In this document: piece after piece, positions 45,063 through 53,836 of the stretch | How the letters are laid out: each line of letters begins with the position of its first letter | Numbering within the stretch: position 1 is the stretch's first letter | Origin: an uncultured Acidobacteriia bacterium | GTDB taxonomy: Bacteria; Acidobacteriota; Terriglobia; Bryobacterales; Bryobacteraceae | Assembly (NCBI GenBank): GCA_903923395.1 | Contig: CAIXXM010000111.1 | Location: forward strand, 1 to 64,000 | DNA: 64,000 bases | Direction of reading: 5' to 3' | Notes under the pieces: model-generated | What the model was told of the DNA's origin: nothing | What the model saw: only the letters and a program-made list of their open reading frames with translations | The model's database searches: none | Translations under genes and position numbers: made by a program

Positions 45063-47150
45063 ATGCCTGACCGCATTGTCCGATTTGGACTCTTCGAAGC
45101 AGATCTGGAAACTGGAGAACTCCGAAAGGCCGGCTTGCGGCTGAAGATTCAGGACCAGCCCATGTTAGTCCTGACCGTGTTACTGGAGAATCCCGGGCGG
45201 ATTGTTACCCGTGAGGAACTCCAGCAGCGCCTTTGGCCGGACACCGCATTTATCGATTCCGAGCACGGTCTCAACATGGCCGTGAAGAAACTCCGCGCTG
45301 CCTTGAATGATTCCGCCGATACGCCGCGCTATGTGGAGACGGTTGCGCGGAAGGGCTACCGGTTTATTGCGCCGTTGATTCCGCAGGAAACGGCAACGGT
45401 GGTGCCTGTCACGGCGGAAACGCCTGTGGAGTCTGCTTCGCCTGCACCTCCAGCCCCGCGGCGGCGTTTCCTCTGGATCGCCGCGGCATTGCCCGCCGTT
45501 GGGGTCTTGGCTCTGGCCGGTTGGCGCCTGCGGCATCTGCCAACCCCTGTTGTCACACCGTTGATTTCCGTCGCCGGGGCTCCCAGAGATCCAGTGTTTT
45601 CGCTCCCCGGGACGGAAGTGGCATACACGCTGGAGGAATCACCGGGGCTCACCCGCATTTACGTTAAGGCACTTGGGATCGCCCCGCCGCGGCGTCTGAC
45701 GGATTCCACGGAGCGGCTGTCGGAAACCAGCGCGCAATGGATTCCAGACGGCTCCGGGATTTCGTTTCTGCGTGCCAATCCTGAGCGGGGACGGTCCCTG
45801 TTTATGGTGCCGGTCACCGGGGGAACACCGCGCAAACTGGCTGACCTGGGAACCTGTCTTGGATACCACTGGTCCCCGGACGCCACACAACTGGTTCTCT
45901 CAATCACCGGCCCCGAAGGCGACGCGGAACTCTACGTCCAAGACCGCAAGACTGGCGCGCGCCGGATGCTGATGCAGCCTGGTGCGGGCGGTGTTTTGCC
46001 GCGCTTCTCGCCCGATGGCAGGACGATCGCTTTCAGCCGGAACCGCTCGGGGCACGTCTCGCTGATGACGGTCCCGGTCAGCGGCGGGGTCCCGCGCACG
46101 ATCAACCCGGAGAACCTTCAAGTCAGCAGGTTCGAATGGACACCGGATGGCCGTGGAATTATCTTTGCTGCGGCGGGCGAACAGCCCTTCGTTTCGCTCT
46201 ACCGCATCAGTGCGGATGGTGGCAAGCCGCCGGTTCTTTTGGGGATCGGGCAGGGCGCGGCCGTGGGCCAACTCGCGATCTCCTCTTCCGGCAACCGGCT
46301 TCTGTATTCGGTGCCTGCACTCCGCAACACGATTTGGCGTTACATGCTGGGTACGGACCACAAACCCTCTGATCCGGTTGCGGTGGCGCGGTCCCCCCGC
46401 TTGCAGATTTCCCCGGATTTCTCTCCCGATGGCAGGAGGATTACCTTCGCCTCAGACCGCGGCGGCACCTTCCAGATCTATGTCGCGGACCGCAACGGAG
46501 GCAACCCGGTTCAACTTACCGCGCTAAAGTCTGGCGACGCCGGTTCCCCCCGCTGGTCTCCAGATGGCAAAAAGATAGCTTTCGATGGCGTGGAGGGCGG
46601 CCACAAGAGTATCTATGTGGTTGATGCGGAGGGTGGGGAACCCAAGCCGGTAGTTACCGGGGAAGTTGACGCGATGATGCCGCAATGGGCTCCCGATGGA
46701 AATTGGATCTATTACACGCGAAGTGATTTGAAGCGCAACACGGATATCTGGAAATCACCTGCAGACGGTGGTCCTGCTGTGCGGGTAACTCATGGCGGCT
46801 GGTTTGGTGTGCTGGTTTCTCCAGACGGCAAGACGCTCTATCTTGGCAGGCAGCGGCAGGAGGGCATTATGGAATATCCGCTGCCAGATGGTCCGGTGAG
46901 GAAACTGGAACTGTCTGGCGGGGCGGACCTGAGGTGGACTGCGATGGGGCGGAGCGGTTTGTATTATGTTGCCTCGCTGCGCCGGTTGATGTATTACAGC
47001 TTCAGCAGCGGCCAGCTGAGTGAGGTCGCCGTATTACCCGGGCCGCGGCAACCTCCAGCCATGGCTTTGTCAGCGGATGAGAAAGAACTTATGGTCTCAC
47101 TTGATGACGGGCGTCTCTTTACTTTGATGTTAGTGGATAACTTCCGCTGA
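45063..47150 (+). CDS. CadC-like winged helix fused to PD40/TolB propeller repeats
   Basis: 695 aa. Residues 1-100 are an OmpR-type DNA-binding domain (FGLFEADLETGELRKAGLRLKIQDQP, RIVTREELQQRLWPDTAFIDSEHGLNMAVKKLRAAL, YVETVARKGYRFIAPL). A membrane helix lies at about 137-157 (FLWIAAALPAVGVLALAGWRL). Outside is a beta-propeller with repeated SPDG motifs (WSPDATQLVLS, FSPDGRTIAFSRN, WSPDGKKIAF). It is a one-component membrane-bound regulator whose propeller probably senses a ligand or protein. This architecture is abundant in Acidobacteriota. Target genes are unknown. Confidence 0.9.
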   Translation: MPDRIVRFGLFEADLETGELRKAGLRLKIQDQPMLVLTVLLENPGRIVTREELQQRLWPDTAFIDSEHGLNMAVKKLRAALNDSADTPRYVETVARKGYRFIAPLIPQETATVVPVTAETPVESASPAPPAPRRRFLWIAAALPAVGVLALAGWRLRHLPTPVVTPLISVAGAPRDPVFSLPGTEVAYTLEESPGLTRIYVKALGIAPPRRLTDSTERLSETSAQWIPDGSGISFLRANPERGRSLFMVPVTGGTPRKLADLGTCLGYHWSPDATQLVLSITGPEGDAELYVQDRKTGARRMLMQPGAGGVLPRFSPDGRTIAFSRNRSGHVSLMTVPVSGGVPRTINPENLQVSRFEWTPDGRGIIFAAAGEQPFVSLYRISADGGKPPVLLGIGQGAAVGQLAISSSGNRLLYSVPALRNTIWRYMLGTDHKPSDPVAVARSPRLQISPDFSPDGRRITFASDRGGTFQIYVADRNGGNPVQLTALKSGDAGSPRWSPDGKKIAFDGVEGGHKSIYVVDAEGGEPKPVVTGEVDAMMPQWAPDGNWIYYTRSDLKRNTDIWKSPADGGPAVRVTHGGWFGVLVSPDGKTLYLGRQRQEGIMEYPLPDGPVRKLELSGGADLRWTAMGRSGLYYVASLRRLMYYSFSSGQLSEVAVLPGPRQPPAMALSADEKELMVSLDDGRLFTLMLVDNFR

Positions 47151-47160
47151 GAAATCTTCC

Positions 47161-47190
47161 TTGACACTGACTGGGAACTGAAGATATCAT
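47161..47190 (+). promoter_or_regulatory. Consensus-like sigma-70 promoter for the patatin gene
   Basis: Perfect -35 TTGACA (47161-47166), 18-bp spacer, -10 TATCAT (47185-47190). The ATG lies only 8 bp after the -10 box and no Shine-Dalgarno is visible, so the transcript should be nearly leaderless. Confidence 0.65.
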
Positions 47191-47198
47191 CAGCGCTC

Positions 47199-49943
47199 AT
47201 GGCGAAAGCACTTACGCAAGAGCACCGGATTGCCGTTGTGATGTCCGGGGGAATTTCCCTGGCTATTTATATGAACGGTATTGCGCAGGAACTTCTTGCG
47301 CTGGTCCGGGCCACATCACCCAATAATGAGGGTCCACTAACGGGCACGGATGTGGTGTATCGGAAGCTGGCTGGCGAACTGGGCTGCAGATTCAGCGTGG
47401 ATATTATCTCCGGGAGTTCAGCCGGTGGCATCAATGGCGTCTTCCTCGCGAAAGCCCTGGCCACAGGTGCGGATATGAGCACGCTGAAAAACATGTGGGT
47501 GGAAGAGGGCGATTTCGCCAAGATTCTGAATGATCGCGGCGCGATAGATGGGTTAAGTCTGCCGCAACAGAAGCCTCCCAAATCGATTCTGAGTGGAGAG
47601 CGGATGTATCTGAAACTGCTGGCCGCCTTGGATGGCATGGATCAGCAGTCAGGGACTAAGGCCTATGTGGAAGACGTGACTCTCGCAGTGACGACCACGG
47701 ATATCTATGGCAAGGTGGTTGCCTTGCAACTGGCGGATGGCAACCCTGTAAGTGAGCGGAACTACAAACAGTCCTTTCGTTTCCGGTATTCAGAAAAGGG
47801 CGGGGACAACAATGACTTCACGCCCGTAAATACACCGTTTCTGGCATTTGCCGCAAGGTGTACCTCCAGCTTTCCCGTGGCGTTTGAACCCATGCAGTTA
47901 GACTCCGTACAGCGTCTGATCCCGCTGTATACCCCACCGAAGGGAAGAGGGAATCCCTCTTGGATGACTATCGCCGACTGGCGGAAGCAATGCAGCGATT
48001 GGGAACAATACTTCGCGGTAAAGGATGGAACTGGCAGCGTTCGCGAACGGTACTTCGCGGATGGTGGTTATCTTGATAACCATCCCTTTGACCATGCGAT
48101 TGATGCTCTGGCTAGCCAGTCATCCGTAGCTTTGCAGGGCAGGACCCTGTTCTATATTGAACCGTCGCCAGGCCATCCCAACGAAAACCAGAACCCCCGG
48201 GGTGCGGATGGCAAACTTCTTCAGCCCGATGCGATTTCCAACGCCTGGAGTGCCCTTTCCGGTATTCCCACCCAGCAACCGATTCGCGAAAGTATCCTGC
48301 GTCTCCAGGAACGCAACCGGTTGATTGAGAAGGTGAATGACGTGGTTAGTGCCGCCGTGCTTGATCTGGATAGTATTCGGGACGGCAGCGAAAATAATGC
48401 GTACTTGCGGTTGCGCGCCTCCAGTGTCACGGATGACTTTGCCAGGCGGTTGGCATCTATTCTTGGCTGTGACGTGCGGTCTGATGATTTCTGCAAAATC
48501 CGGCAGTTGGTCAAGCAATGGCGGGATTCCAAAGTTAAAGTTAAAGTTAAAGGTAAAGTTGAAGTTGAGGATTGGGAGCCGTTTCTTGAGGGCGTTGACA
48601 TCTCATACTCGGTACGCCGCATTCAATTCCTGAAGAGTCAACTTCTTTACATGGTTTCCGATGGCGCGCAACGGGAAAAGCGGTTGAAGGGGTTTGGACT
48701 GGAATGGTCTGGGACCGAGGAAGATCTGGTCAAAGGGATCGACAAAATCCGGGGCTACCTTCACGAAGCTTACCTCATTCTCCGCGGCGCTTCCAGGGCT
48801 GCGAAGCAGCCAGGGGGCCTGAAGCTTCCCGGGGAGTTCTTGAAGGAAGTGAGGCGGAAAATCGCTGACGAGAATGCATCTTCCGGGGTCTTCAATTTTG
48901 ATCCACTTGTTGAGGCGATCAAAGAGCACTACGGACCCAAGTTGAAAGATTCGTCAACTCAGATAGTGGCTGCATGGGGAGAAGAGAAGTTAGTTGAGCA
49001 AAAACTTCTCAAACAGTATTTCGAAAATTTCCCAACGTTTGATTCCATCGTTTTCCCGTTAACCTATGGCACGGACTCCACGGTTCTTGTGCCGGTCGAA
49101 ATCGCAAGAATCAGTCCGGAGGATGCCACACAGATTCAGGATGAGGCGAAGACTGGTCGTCCGAAGCTTGCAGGCGCGGCGCTCGGTTCTTTTGGGGCGT
49201 TCCTCGATAAAACATGGCGGCAAAACGATATTCTGTGGGGCCGTCTGGATGGTGCGGAACGTCTCATCCGCGTTCTCGGCAGGGACCTCGAGGAATCCAT
49301 GGTGGTGTGTCTCATTCGTCAGGCACACAGGGCGATCATTGCAGAGGATTTGTTTCAGAAGCAGAATGAAGGGCTCAGGATGGCCATTGGAGGCACTGAT
49401 GTTGCGTCATTGCTGCGGGAACTGGAAACCTTTCAAGTGAATAGAGATCTCGACCGCATCGTAGGTATGAAGAACCTTGCGCGGGCTGTCAAGATTACAG
49501 GCAAGATGCTGGAAGATGCGGGCCGGGGCACCAGCACGCTGAGTTCATTGGGCAAGCGACTGGCGCAGGCGGGGTCTGTGTTGTGGGGCTTGGTTGAGGT
49601 GGCGACGCCCGGGGTGGTCAGATCGAAAATACTTAACTACTGGTTCGGCTTGCTGATTCTGTTCTCGCTGGTGATGATTGGGTTTGGCACTGTTGCCTCC
49701 ACCCCTTTGCAAACCGCCGGCGTGAAATTATTCGCCTTGTTGGTCGCGACGCGCGGGTTGGTAGAGCTGCTTCGGCATTTCCTGGAGGGTCGTAAACGGC
49801 TGGTCTGGGAAGTGGCCATTCTTACCGTTGCCGCCATTCTCGGGTTGGGAGCCTACTGGGGATATTCCCTGCGGGACTGGCTTGCGGAGCGACAGGCTTC
49901 TGCTGCCCACCGATGCTTCGCGCAAAGCGAGACGTGCAAATAG
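47199..49943 (+). CDS. Large patatin-like phospholipase-related protein
   Basis: 914 aa. The N-terminal lipase core shows VVMSGGISLAIYMNGI (oxyanion loop), the nucleophile elbow SGSSAGGINGVFLAKAL, AARCTSSFPVAFEPM and the catalytic Asp in FADGGYLDNHPF. The middle (about 400-770) is helical and charged. Two membrane helices lie near the C-terminus (YWFGLLILFSLVMIGFGTVA; VAILTVAAILGLGAYWGYSL). Length and layout match the patatin-related family of TIGR03607 type. The likely activity is acyl-ester hydrolysis of phospholipids at the inner membrane. A KV-repeat tract around residues 445-457 is odd. Confidence 0.85.
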   Translation: MAKALTQEHRIAVVMSGGISLAIYMNGIAQELLALVRATSPNNEGPLTGTDVVYRKLAGELGCRFSVDIISGSSAGGINGVFLAKALATGADMSTLKNMWVEEGDFAKILNDRGAIDGLSLPQQKPPKSILSGERMYLKLLAALDGMDQQSGTKAYVEDVTLAVTTTDIYGKVVALQLADGNPVSERNYKQSFRFRYSEKGGDNNDFTPVNTPFLAFAARCTSSFPVAFEPMQLDSVQRLIPLYTPPKGRGNPSWMTIADWRKQCSDWEQYFAVKDGTGSVRERYFADGGYLDNHPFDHAIDALASQSSVALQGRTLFYIEPSPGHPNENQNPRGADGKLLQPDAISNAWSALSGIPTQQPIRESILRLQERNRLIEKVNDVVSAAVLDLDSIRDGSENNAYLRLRASSVTDDFARRLASILGCDVRSDDFCKIRQLVKQWRDSKVKVKVKGKVEVEDWEPFLEGVDISYSVRRIQFLKSQLLYMVSDGAQREKRLKGFGLEWSGTEEDLVKGIDKIRGYLHEAYLILRGASRAAKQPGGLKLPGEFLKEVRRKIADENASSGVFNFDPLVEAIKEHYGPKLKDSSTQIVAAWGEEKLVEQKLLKQYFENFPTFDSIVFPLTYGTDSTVLVPVEIARISPEDATQIQDEAKTGRPKLAGAALGSFGAFLDKTWRQNDILWGRLDGAERLIRVLGRDLEESMVVCLIRQAHRAIIAEDLFQKQNEGLRMAIGGTDVASLLRELETFQVNRDLDRIVGMKNLARAVKITGKMLEDAGRGTSTLSSLGKRLAQAGSVLWGLVEVATPGVVRSKILNYWFGLLILFSLVMIGFGTVASTPLQTAGVKLFALLVATRGLVELLRHFLEGRKRLVWEVAILTVAAILGLGAYWGYSLRDWLAERQASAAHRCFAQSETCK
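48531..48569 (+). repeat. Hexanucleotide repeat (AAAGTT)n inside the patatin-like gene
   Basis: About six imperfect AAAGTT units encode alternating Lys-Val and then Glu-Val. The tract is unlike the surrounding sequence in base composition. Because units are 6 bp, length changes keep the frame. Confidence 0.8.
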
Positions 49944-49952
49944 CAGCTGGGC

Positions 49953-50417
49953 TTATGCGGAGAACCGGAAGGTTTCGAATTGCGCCACATTTCCATAATC
50001 CGCGACTGCGAGGATTATGGAATCTGTCAGCGACCCGGCATTAAACGCGATCTTTTCATTCTCAAAAACGCTCGTATCCACGTAGAGAGGGAAGGGCAGG
50101 ATCGGCTCCCCGAATGGCGGCACCGAACCGGGCACCAGACCTGTCCGTTCCAGTAACTCCTCCGGGCTCGCGAAGCGGCTCTTCTTTGCGTTGAAGTGGA
50201 GTTTGATCGCGCTCGAATCCGCTTTGCGGTCCGCGCTGAGCACAAAGAGACGGAAAGTATCATCCACTTTGAGCAGCAGCGCCTTGCCACCCGTCTTGAG
50301 TTCTTCGCCGCGGGCACGGGCGGAGTCTTCACTGGTGCGGGTTGGCTCGTGGTGAACCTCACGGAAAGGCACACCAGAGGTGACAAGCAGTTGACGGATC
50401 TTTTCGAGGACGGTCAC
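49953..50417 (-). CDS. YbaK/EbsC-type aminoacyl-tRNA deacylase
   Basis: About 154 aa from GTG 50417 (VTVLEKIRQLLVTSGVPFREVHHEPTRTSEDSARARG). The longer tracked ORF enters the neighbouring gene. GGKALLLKVDDTFRLFVLSADRKADSSAIK includes the conserved Lys of the editing site, and GLVPGSVPPFGEPILPFPLYVDTSVF follows the YbaK/ProX pattern. Family members hydrolyse mischarged tRNA such as Cys- or Ala-tRNAPro. A short GTG start without a clear ribosome site leaves the N-terminus slightly uncertain. Confidence 0.82.
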   Translation of the reverse strand: MTVLEKIRQLLVTSGVPFREVHHEPTRTSEDSARARGEELKTGGKALLLKVDDTFRLFVLSADRKADSSAIKLHFNAKKSRFASPEELLERTGLVPGSVPPFGEPILPFPLYVDTSVFENEKIAFNAGSLTDSIILAVADYGNVAQFETFRFSA

Positions 50418-50458
50418 GGATCGATTATGGCAGGCCGCGGGACGGTCGCACGGCGTGG

Positions 50459-51547
50459 CTAGTCTTTGATCAATTTCAGAATCATCCCCGTGTCGGTCGC
50501 GGCGTAGGCGGCGTCCTGCGTGGGGATCGAGAGGAAAGCCGTGTGAGCCACCGCACGATAATCCACTTCCATTTCCTTCCATTCGGTCAAGTCATCGCTC
50601 ATGATGATCTTGAGCTTGCCGGGAATAGGGCTGCGGTAGATGGTGCCGGAAGTCTCATAGCCGATCAGGAAGGTCCGGTGTGTCACCGGGGCCTGCTTCA
50701 CGTCCGTAATCGCACGGTCGGTTTCGCGGTAGACGCGCTGCATCTTGCCGCCCTTCAAATTGACGCCGTAGACCTCGGCGGGATATTCGAAGGCATCCCG
50801 GAATTGAATCAGCCCGAGCCCCAGGTTGTCATCGGCCATGTTGATCCGGGTAATTTGGCCGAAGATCGATGATTCCGATTTCGTCCACGTCTTGCCGCCG
50901 TCCAGGGTTTCGAGAATGACCGAGTAGTTCGGCAACTGCCGCCGCATTTCGCGGTCCGTCTCCATCCAGTCCGGCCCGCCAGGGCGCGGAGGAATATTCC
51001 AGCCGGAGATCAAGCCGCGGTCGCCCAGAAAAGCAATTTCACCGAAGGTGGTGAACCGGGGATCTCCCGTAATGTCCTGCAGGATGGAAATTGGCTTCCA
51101 GGTGTCGCCGCCGTCGAACGTTTCCGCCACGGTCTTGTCGAGGCCCGCGGCGAACCCGTGCTGCCGGTTGAGGAACCATACTTTGATGAAGCCGGCGGGC
51201 GCTTTCAGCCGGGTCCAGCTGCGGCCTGCTTCGGCGGTGTACCAGAGCCCTTTACTGCTGACCATCCACCCGTTGCCATCGTCGAGAAAAAACAGGGAGA
51301 GGCAGGTATCTTTGGCCGGGACTTCCGTCCAGTTCGCTCCGCCATCGGCAGTCACGGTCAAGAAGGGGTGATCCTTGCCTTTGCGGTCCGTGGTGTAGCC
51401 GCAAGCCATGCCGCGTTTGGCACTGGGGAAACTGAAGTCATTCAGCGTAAGCACGCTGTCGAGCTGGGTGTAGCGATAGACGATATCCCAGTGTTCCTCT
51501 GCCACAAGTGGCAGGGCCACAGTGAGAAGCAAGAGCAGGAGGCGCAT
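50459..51547 (-). CDS. Secreted BNR/Ycf48-like beta-propeller protein
   Basis: 362 aa from ATG 51547 with a signal peptide (MRLLLLLLTVALPLVAE). Asp-box type repeats recur: TADGGANWTEV, TAEAGRSWTRL, TFDGGDTWKPI, TLDGGKTWTKS. The fold should be a sialidase-like or photosystem II assembly factor-like propeller. No catalytic sialidase residues are evident, so a binding role is more likely. Its start overlaps the stop of the upstream GAF gene (ATGA). Confidence 0.82.
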   Translation of the reverse strand: MRLLLLLLTVALPLVAEEHWDIVYRYTQLDSVLTLNDFSFPSAKRGMACGYTTDRKGKDHPFLTVTADGGANWTEVPAKDTCLSLFFLDDGNGWMVSSKGLWYTAEAGRSWTRLKAPAGFIKVWFLNRQHGFAAGLDKTVAETFDGGDTWKPISILQDITGDPRFTTFGEIAFLGDRGLISGWNIPPRPGGPDWMETDREMRRQLPNYSVILETLDGGKTWTKSESSIFGQITRINMADDNLGLGLIQFRDAFEYPAEVYGVNLKGGKMQRVYRETDRAITDVKQAPVTHRTFLIGYETSGTIYRSPIPGKLKIIMSDDLTEWKEMEVDYRAVAHTAFLSIPTQDAAYAATDTGMILKLIKD

Positions 51548-52191
51548 CAGCGTCCCATCCGCGGGGGACCGGAAGCGAGCACGAGTTCCGCATGGTTTAG
51601 AGATTCCATCGCATTCGGTTCCATGCGGGCCAGTGTCAGCGCACATCCAATCTGTTCGCCGACCGTCGTGAGAACTTCCATTTCGCTCCCCGTATGCTGA
51701 TGGGCGTTCCTGTGCTGCACGTTAATCACGCCGACGACGCGGTTGCGTGCGATCACGGGTGCGGAAAGAAAGGCCTCAAAGGAATCCTGGGGCAGTTCGC
51801 CGAAAAATTTGAACCTCGGGTCGCGATATGCTTCGCGTGAGATGGACAACAACCGGCGTTCCCGCGCCACCCAGCCGGTAAGACCTTCGTCCAGTTTGAG
51901 CCGCACGCTGCCCGAACTGGGGTCGAACCCGGAATTGGAGGCACAGAGCACCAGGTCATCTTTGTCCAAAAGATAAACCAGACACGAATCACACTCCATG
52001 AACTCGACCACAAGGGACACGACACCCTGCAGCAATTCACGCAGACTCATCTCCCGAACCATGAACCTGCTGACCCTTTGGAACAGTCGAAGCTGCTGCT
52101 CGGTTCGCTGCAGTCTTTGCTCCAGGTCTTTCGCCTTAGACACGGCTTCATTATAGTAGAGAGTCGGGGGGATGTTGTTGGCTTCTCCCAA
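51547..52191 (-). CDS. GAF domain protein with N-terminal coiled coil
   Basis: 214 aa. An N-terminal coiled coil (KDLEQRLQRTEQQLRLFQRVSRFMVREMSLRELLQGV) leads into a GAF domain (about 55-195: DSCLVYLLDKDDLVLCASNS, GLTGWVARERRLLSI, LSAPVIARNRVVGVINVQHR). Such domains bind small ligands or nucleotides. No output domain is fused, so it probably acts through a partner. The tracked start is TTG 52191. A GTG at 52143 also fits, and a perfect TATAAT on the minus strand at 52150-52155 would place a transcript start almost on it. Confidence 0.8.
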   Translation of the reverse strand: MGEANNIPPTLYYNEAVSKAKDLEQRLQRTEQQLRLFQRVSRFMVREMSLRELLQGVVSLVVEFMECDSCLVYLLDKDDLVLCASNSGFDPSSGSVRLKLDEGLTGWVARERRLLSISREAYRDPRFKFFGELPQDSFEAFLSAPVIARNRVVGVINVQHRNAHQHTGSEMEVLTTVGEQIGCALTLARMEPNAMESLNHAELVLASGPPRMGR

Positions 52192-52202
52192 AGACGGCCC
52201 TT

Positions 52203-53717
52203 ATGCAAGAGTTTTCCAGCTGGTTCCATCCCTCATGTCCGATTGAAATCGAATACTCCGTGCAGGCGCTGGAGGCGATTCGTGAGAAGGCCGTGGAGGG
52301 TCTCGTCTCCATGCCAAAACAGGGACTGGGTATCGGCTGTCTGCTGCTGGGAACACGGCGCGGCAACGGCTTTATCCGGATACTCGATTTCGAAGAAATC
52401 CCCTGCAGTCATGCCGCGGGGACAGGCTTTGTGTTGACCCCGCAGGAACTCGAAGCGCTTCGTCTGCGGTTGCAGCAACGGGGGCAACTGGCAGTGGTGG
52501 GACTATTTCTCAGCAAGCCACGCGGCGGCCTGGATTTGGTGGAAAGCCAGCGCATCCTCTTCGAGCGCTTGTTCCCAGAGGCTTACCAGGTGGCTCTGTT
52601 GATGCGGCCAGCGTCCCTGGACCCTTCCCGTTGCGTCTTCTACTTCCAGAACATGGGCCTGCTGACCCGGGGGCCGGAATGGGAATTGCAGCCGCTGGCA
52701 GCGACCACGCTCATGGAAAACGCTGCCGCGCTGGATCGCCCAACAATGGATTTACCTATGCCGGAGCGCCCTGCAGCGGAACGGTCTGGCATGGAACGGA
52801 CCATACCAGAGCGGCAGGCTTTCGACCGTACGCTGATTGACAGACCTCCGGTGGTCAACCCCATTTCCGTCCAGTTCGCCGGTCGTAAGGATTTGTCGGC
52901 AAGTGTGCCCGCGCCCCCTCCGCCTGCACCGCCAGCACCTGCCCCGCCAGTTGCGATGCCGCCAGCCTTAACGCCACCAGCGTCACCGGCACCTGTGGAG
53001 CGTGCTGCCGTTGCGCCACCGGTTGCCGAACCCGCTCCAGTGACACCAAAGCCCGAGTTTGCCGCGCCGGCTCCCGCTGTCCCGGTGAAGCCCATCAATG
53101 TTGCCTTTGACTCGAAAGCTTACAAGCCACTCGCACCCACTGGCGTGCGCAAGTTCTTAATCGAACTCGATGCCGCGTACAAATCCGTCCGGCTTGGTTT
53201 GTCGAAAGTACTGTACAGCGTGCTCTTCGTTGCCTTGCTCGGCGGTGTGGTGTACGGCGTTTACCTGTCGCGGCCACTGTGGGTGACTCCGCCGCCAGCC
53301 AATTTGACCGTGACAGACGCGGTTGGCATCCTGACCTTCCGCTGGAACCCGGAGGCTGTGGAGTTTGTCGATTCCGGGACTATCTCCATCCTGGATAACG
53401 GCCGGAGACGCACCATCGCCCTGACGCATAAGGATCTCTTGAAGGGTTCCTATGATTACCGGCGCAGAAGCGGCCGGGTCACGGCCAGTCTGGCTCTCGA
53501 CGAACGCCGGTTCATCGCGGCATTCAATGACCCGAATGCACCAGCAGCCGACCCGACTTCAACCCAGGCTGCACCGGCTGCCAATACGACACCCGCGCAG
53601 AATGCGCCACAACCCGCGTTGCCGCAATTGCCCACGTTGCCCACTTTACCCACGGTGAATGATCTGAATGACGCGAAACCGGCTCCCGCCAAGCCCAGTC
53701 CTCTACCGCAAAAATGA
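52203..53717 (+). CDS. Membrane protein with degenerate JAB/MPN-like domain and Pro-rich linkers
   Basis: 504 aa. Residues 1-160 (EIEYSVQALEAIREKA...GIGCLLLGTRRGNGFIRILDFEEI...AVVGLFLSKPRGGLDLVESQRILFERLFPEAYQVALLMRP) follow the order of JAB/MPN metalloprotease domains. The HxH(x)nD zinc ligands are replaced (LFLSKP where VGWYHSHP is usual), so it is probably inactive. Then a variable PERP/Pro-Ala linker (about 185-300), a membrane helix (LYSVLFVALLGGVVYGVYL, about 337-355), a small outer domain and a Pro-Ala tail. Function unknown. The domain match is by pattern, not search. Confidence 0.6.
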   Translation: MQEFSSWFHPSCPIEIEYSVQALEAIREKAVEGLVSMPKQGLGIGCLLLGTRRGNGFIRILDFEEIPCSHAAGTGFVLTPQELEALRLRLQQRGQLAVVGLFLSKPRGGLDLVESQRILFERLFPEAYQVALLMRPASLDPSRCVFYFQNMGLLTRGPEWELQPLAATTLMENAAALDRPTMDLPMPERPAAERSGMERTIPERQAFDRTLIDRPPVVNPISVQFAGRKDLSASVPAPPPPAPPAPAPPVAMPPALTPPASPAPVERAAVAPPVAEPAPVTPKPEFAAPAPAVPVKPINVAFDSKAYKPLAPTGVRKFLIELDAAYKSVRLGLSKVLYSVLFVALLGGVVYGVYLSRPLWVTPPPANLTVTDAVGILTFRWNPEAVEFVDSGTISILDNGRRRTIALTHKDLLKGSYDYRRRSGRVTASLALDERRFIAAFNDPNAPAADPTSTQAAPAANTTPAQNAPQPALPQLPTLPTLPTVNDLNDAKPAPAKPSPLPQK

Positions 53718-53836
53718 AGCGGACAGGAAAGTCAGATTATTTTCCATTTAGAATCGCCTAACTTCTGGGCAGCGCAGGTGTTTTGCAGTAACGTCAGGTA
53801 GTTGTGCATCGATCCAAAGCACTGAGGCAAATCGAG

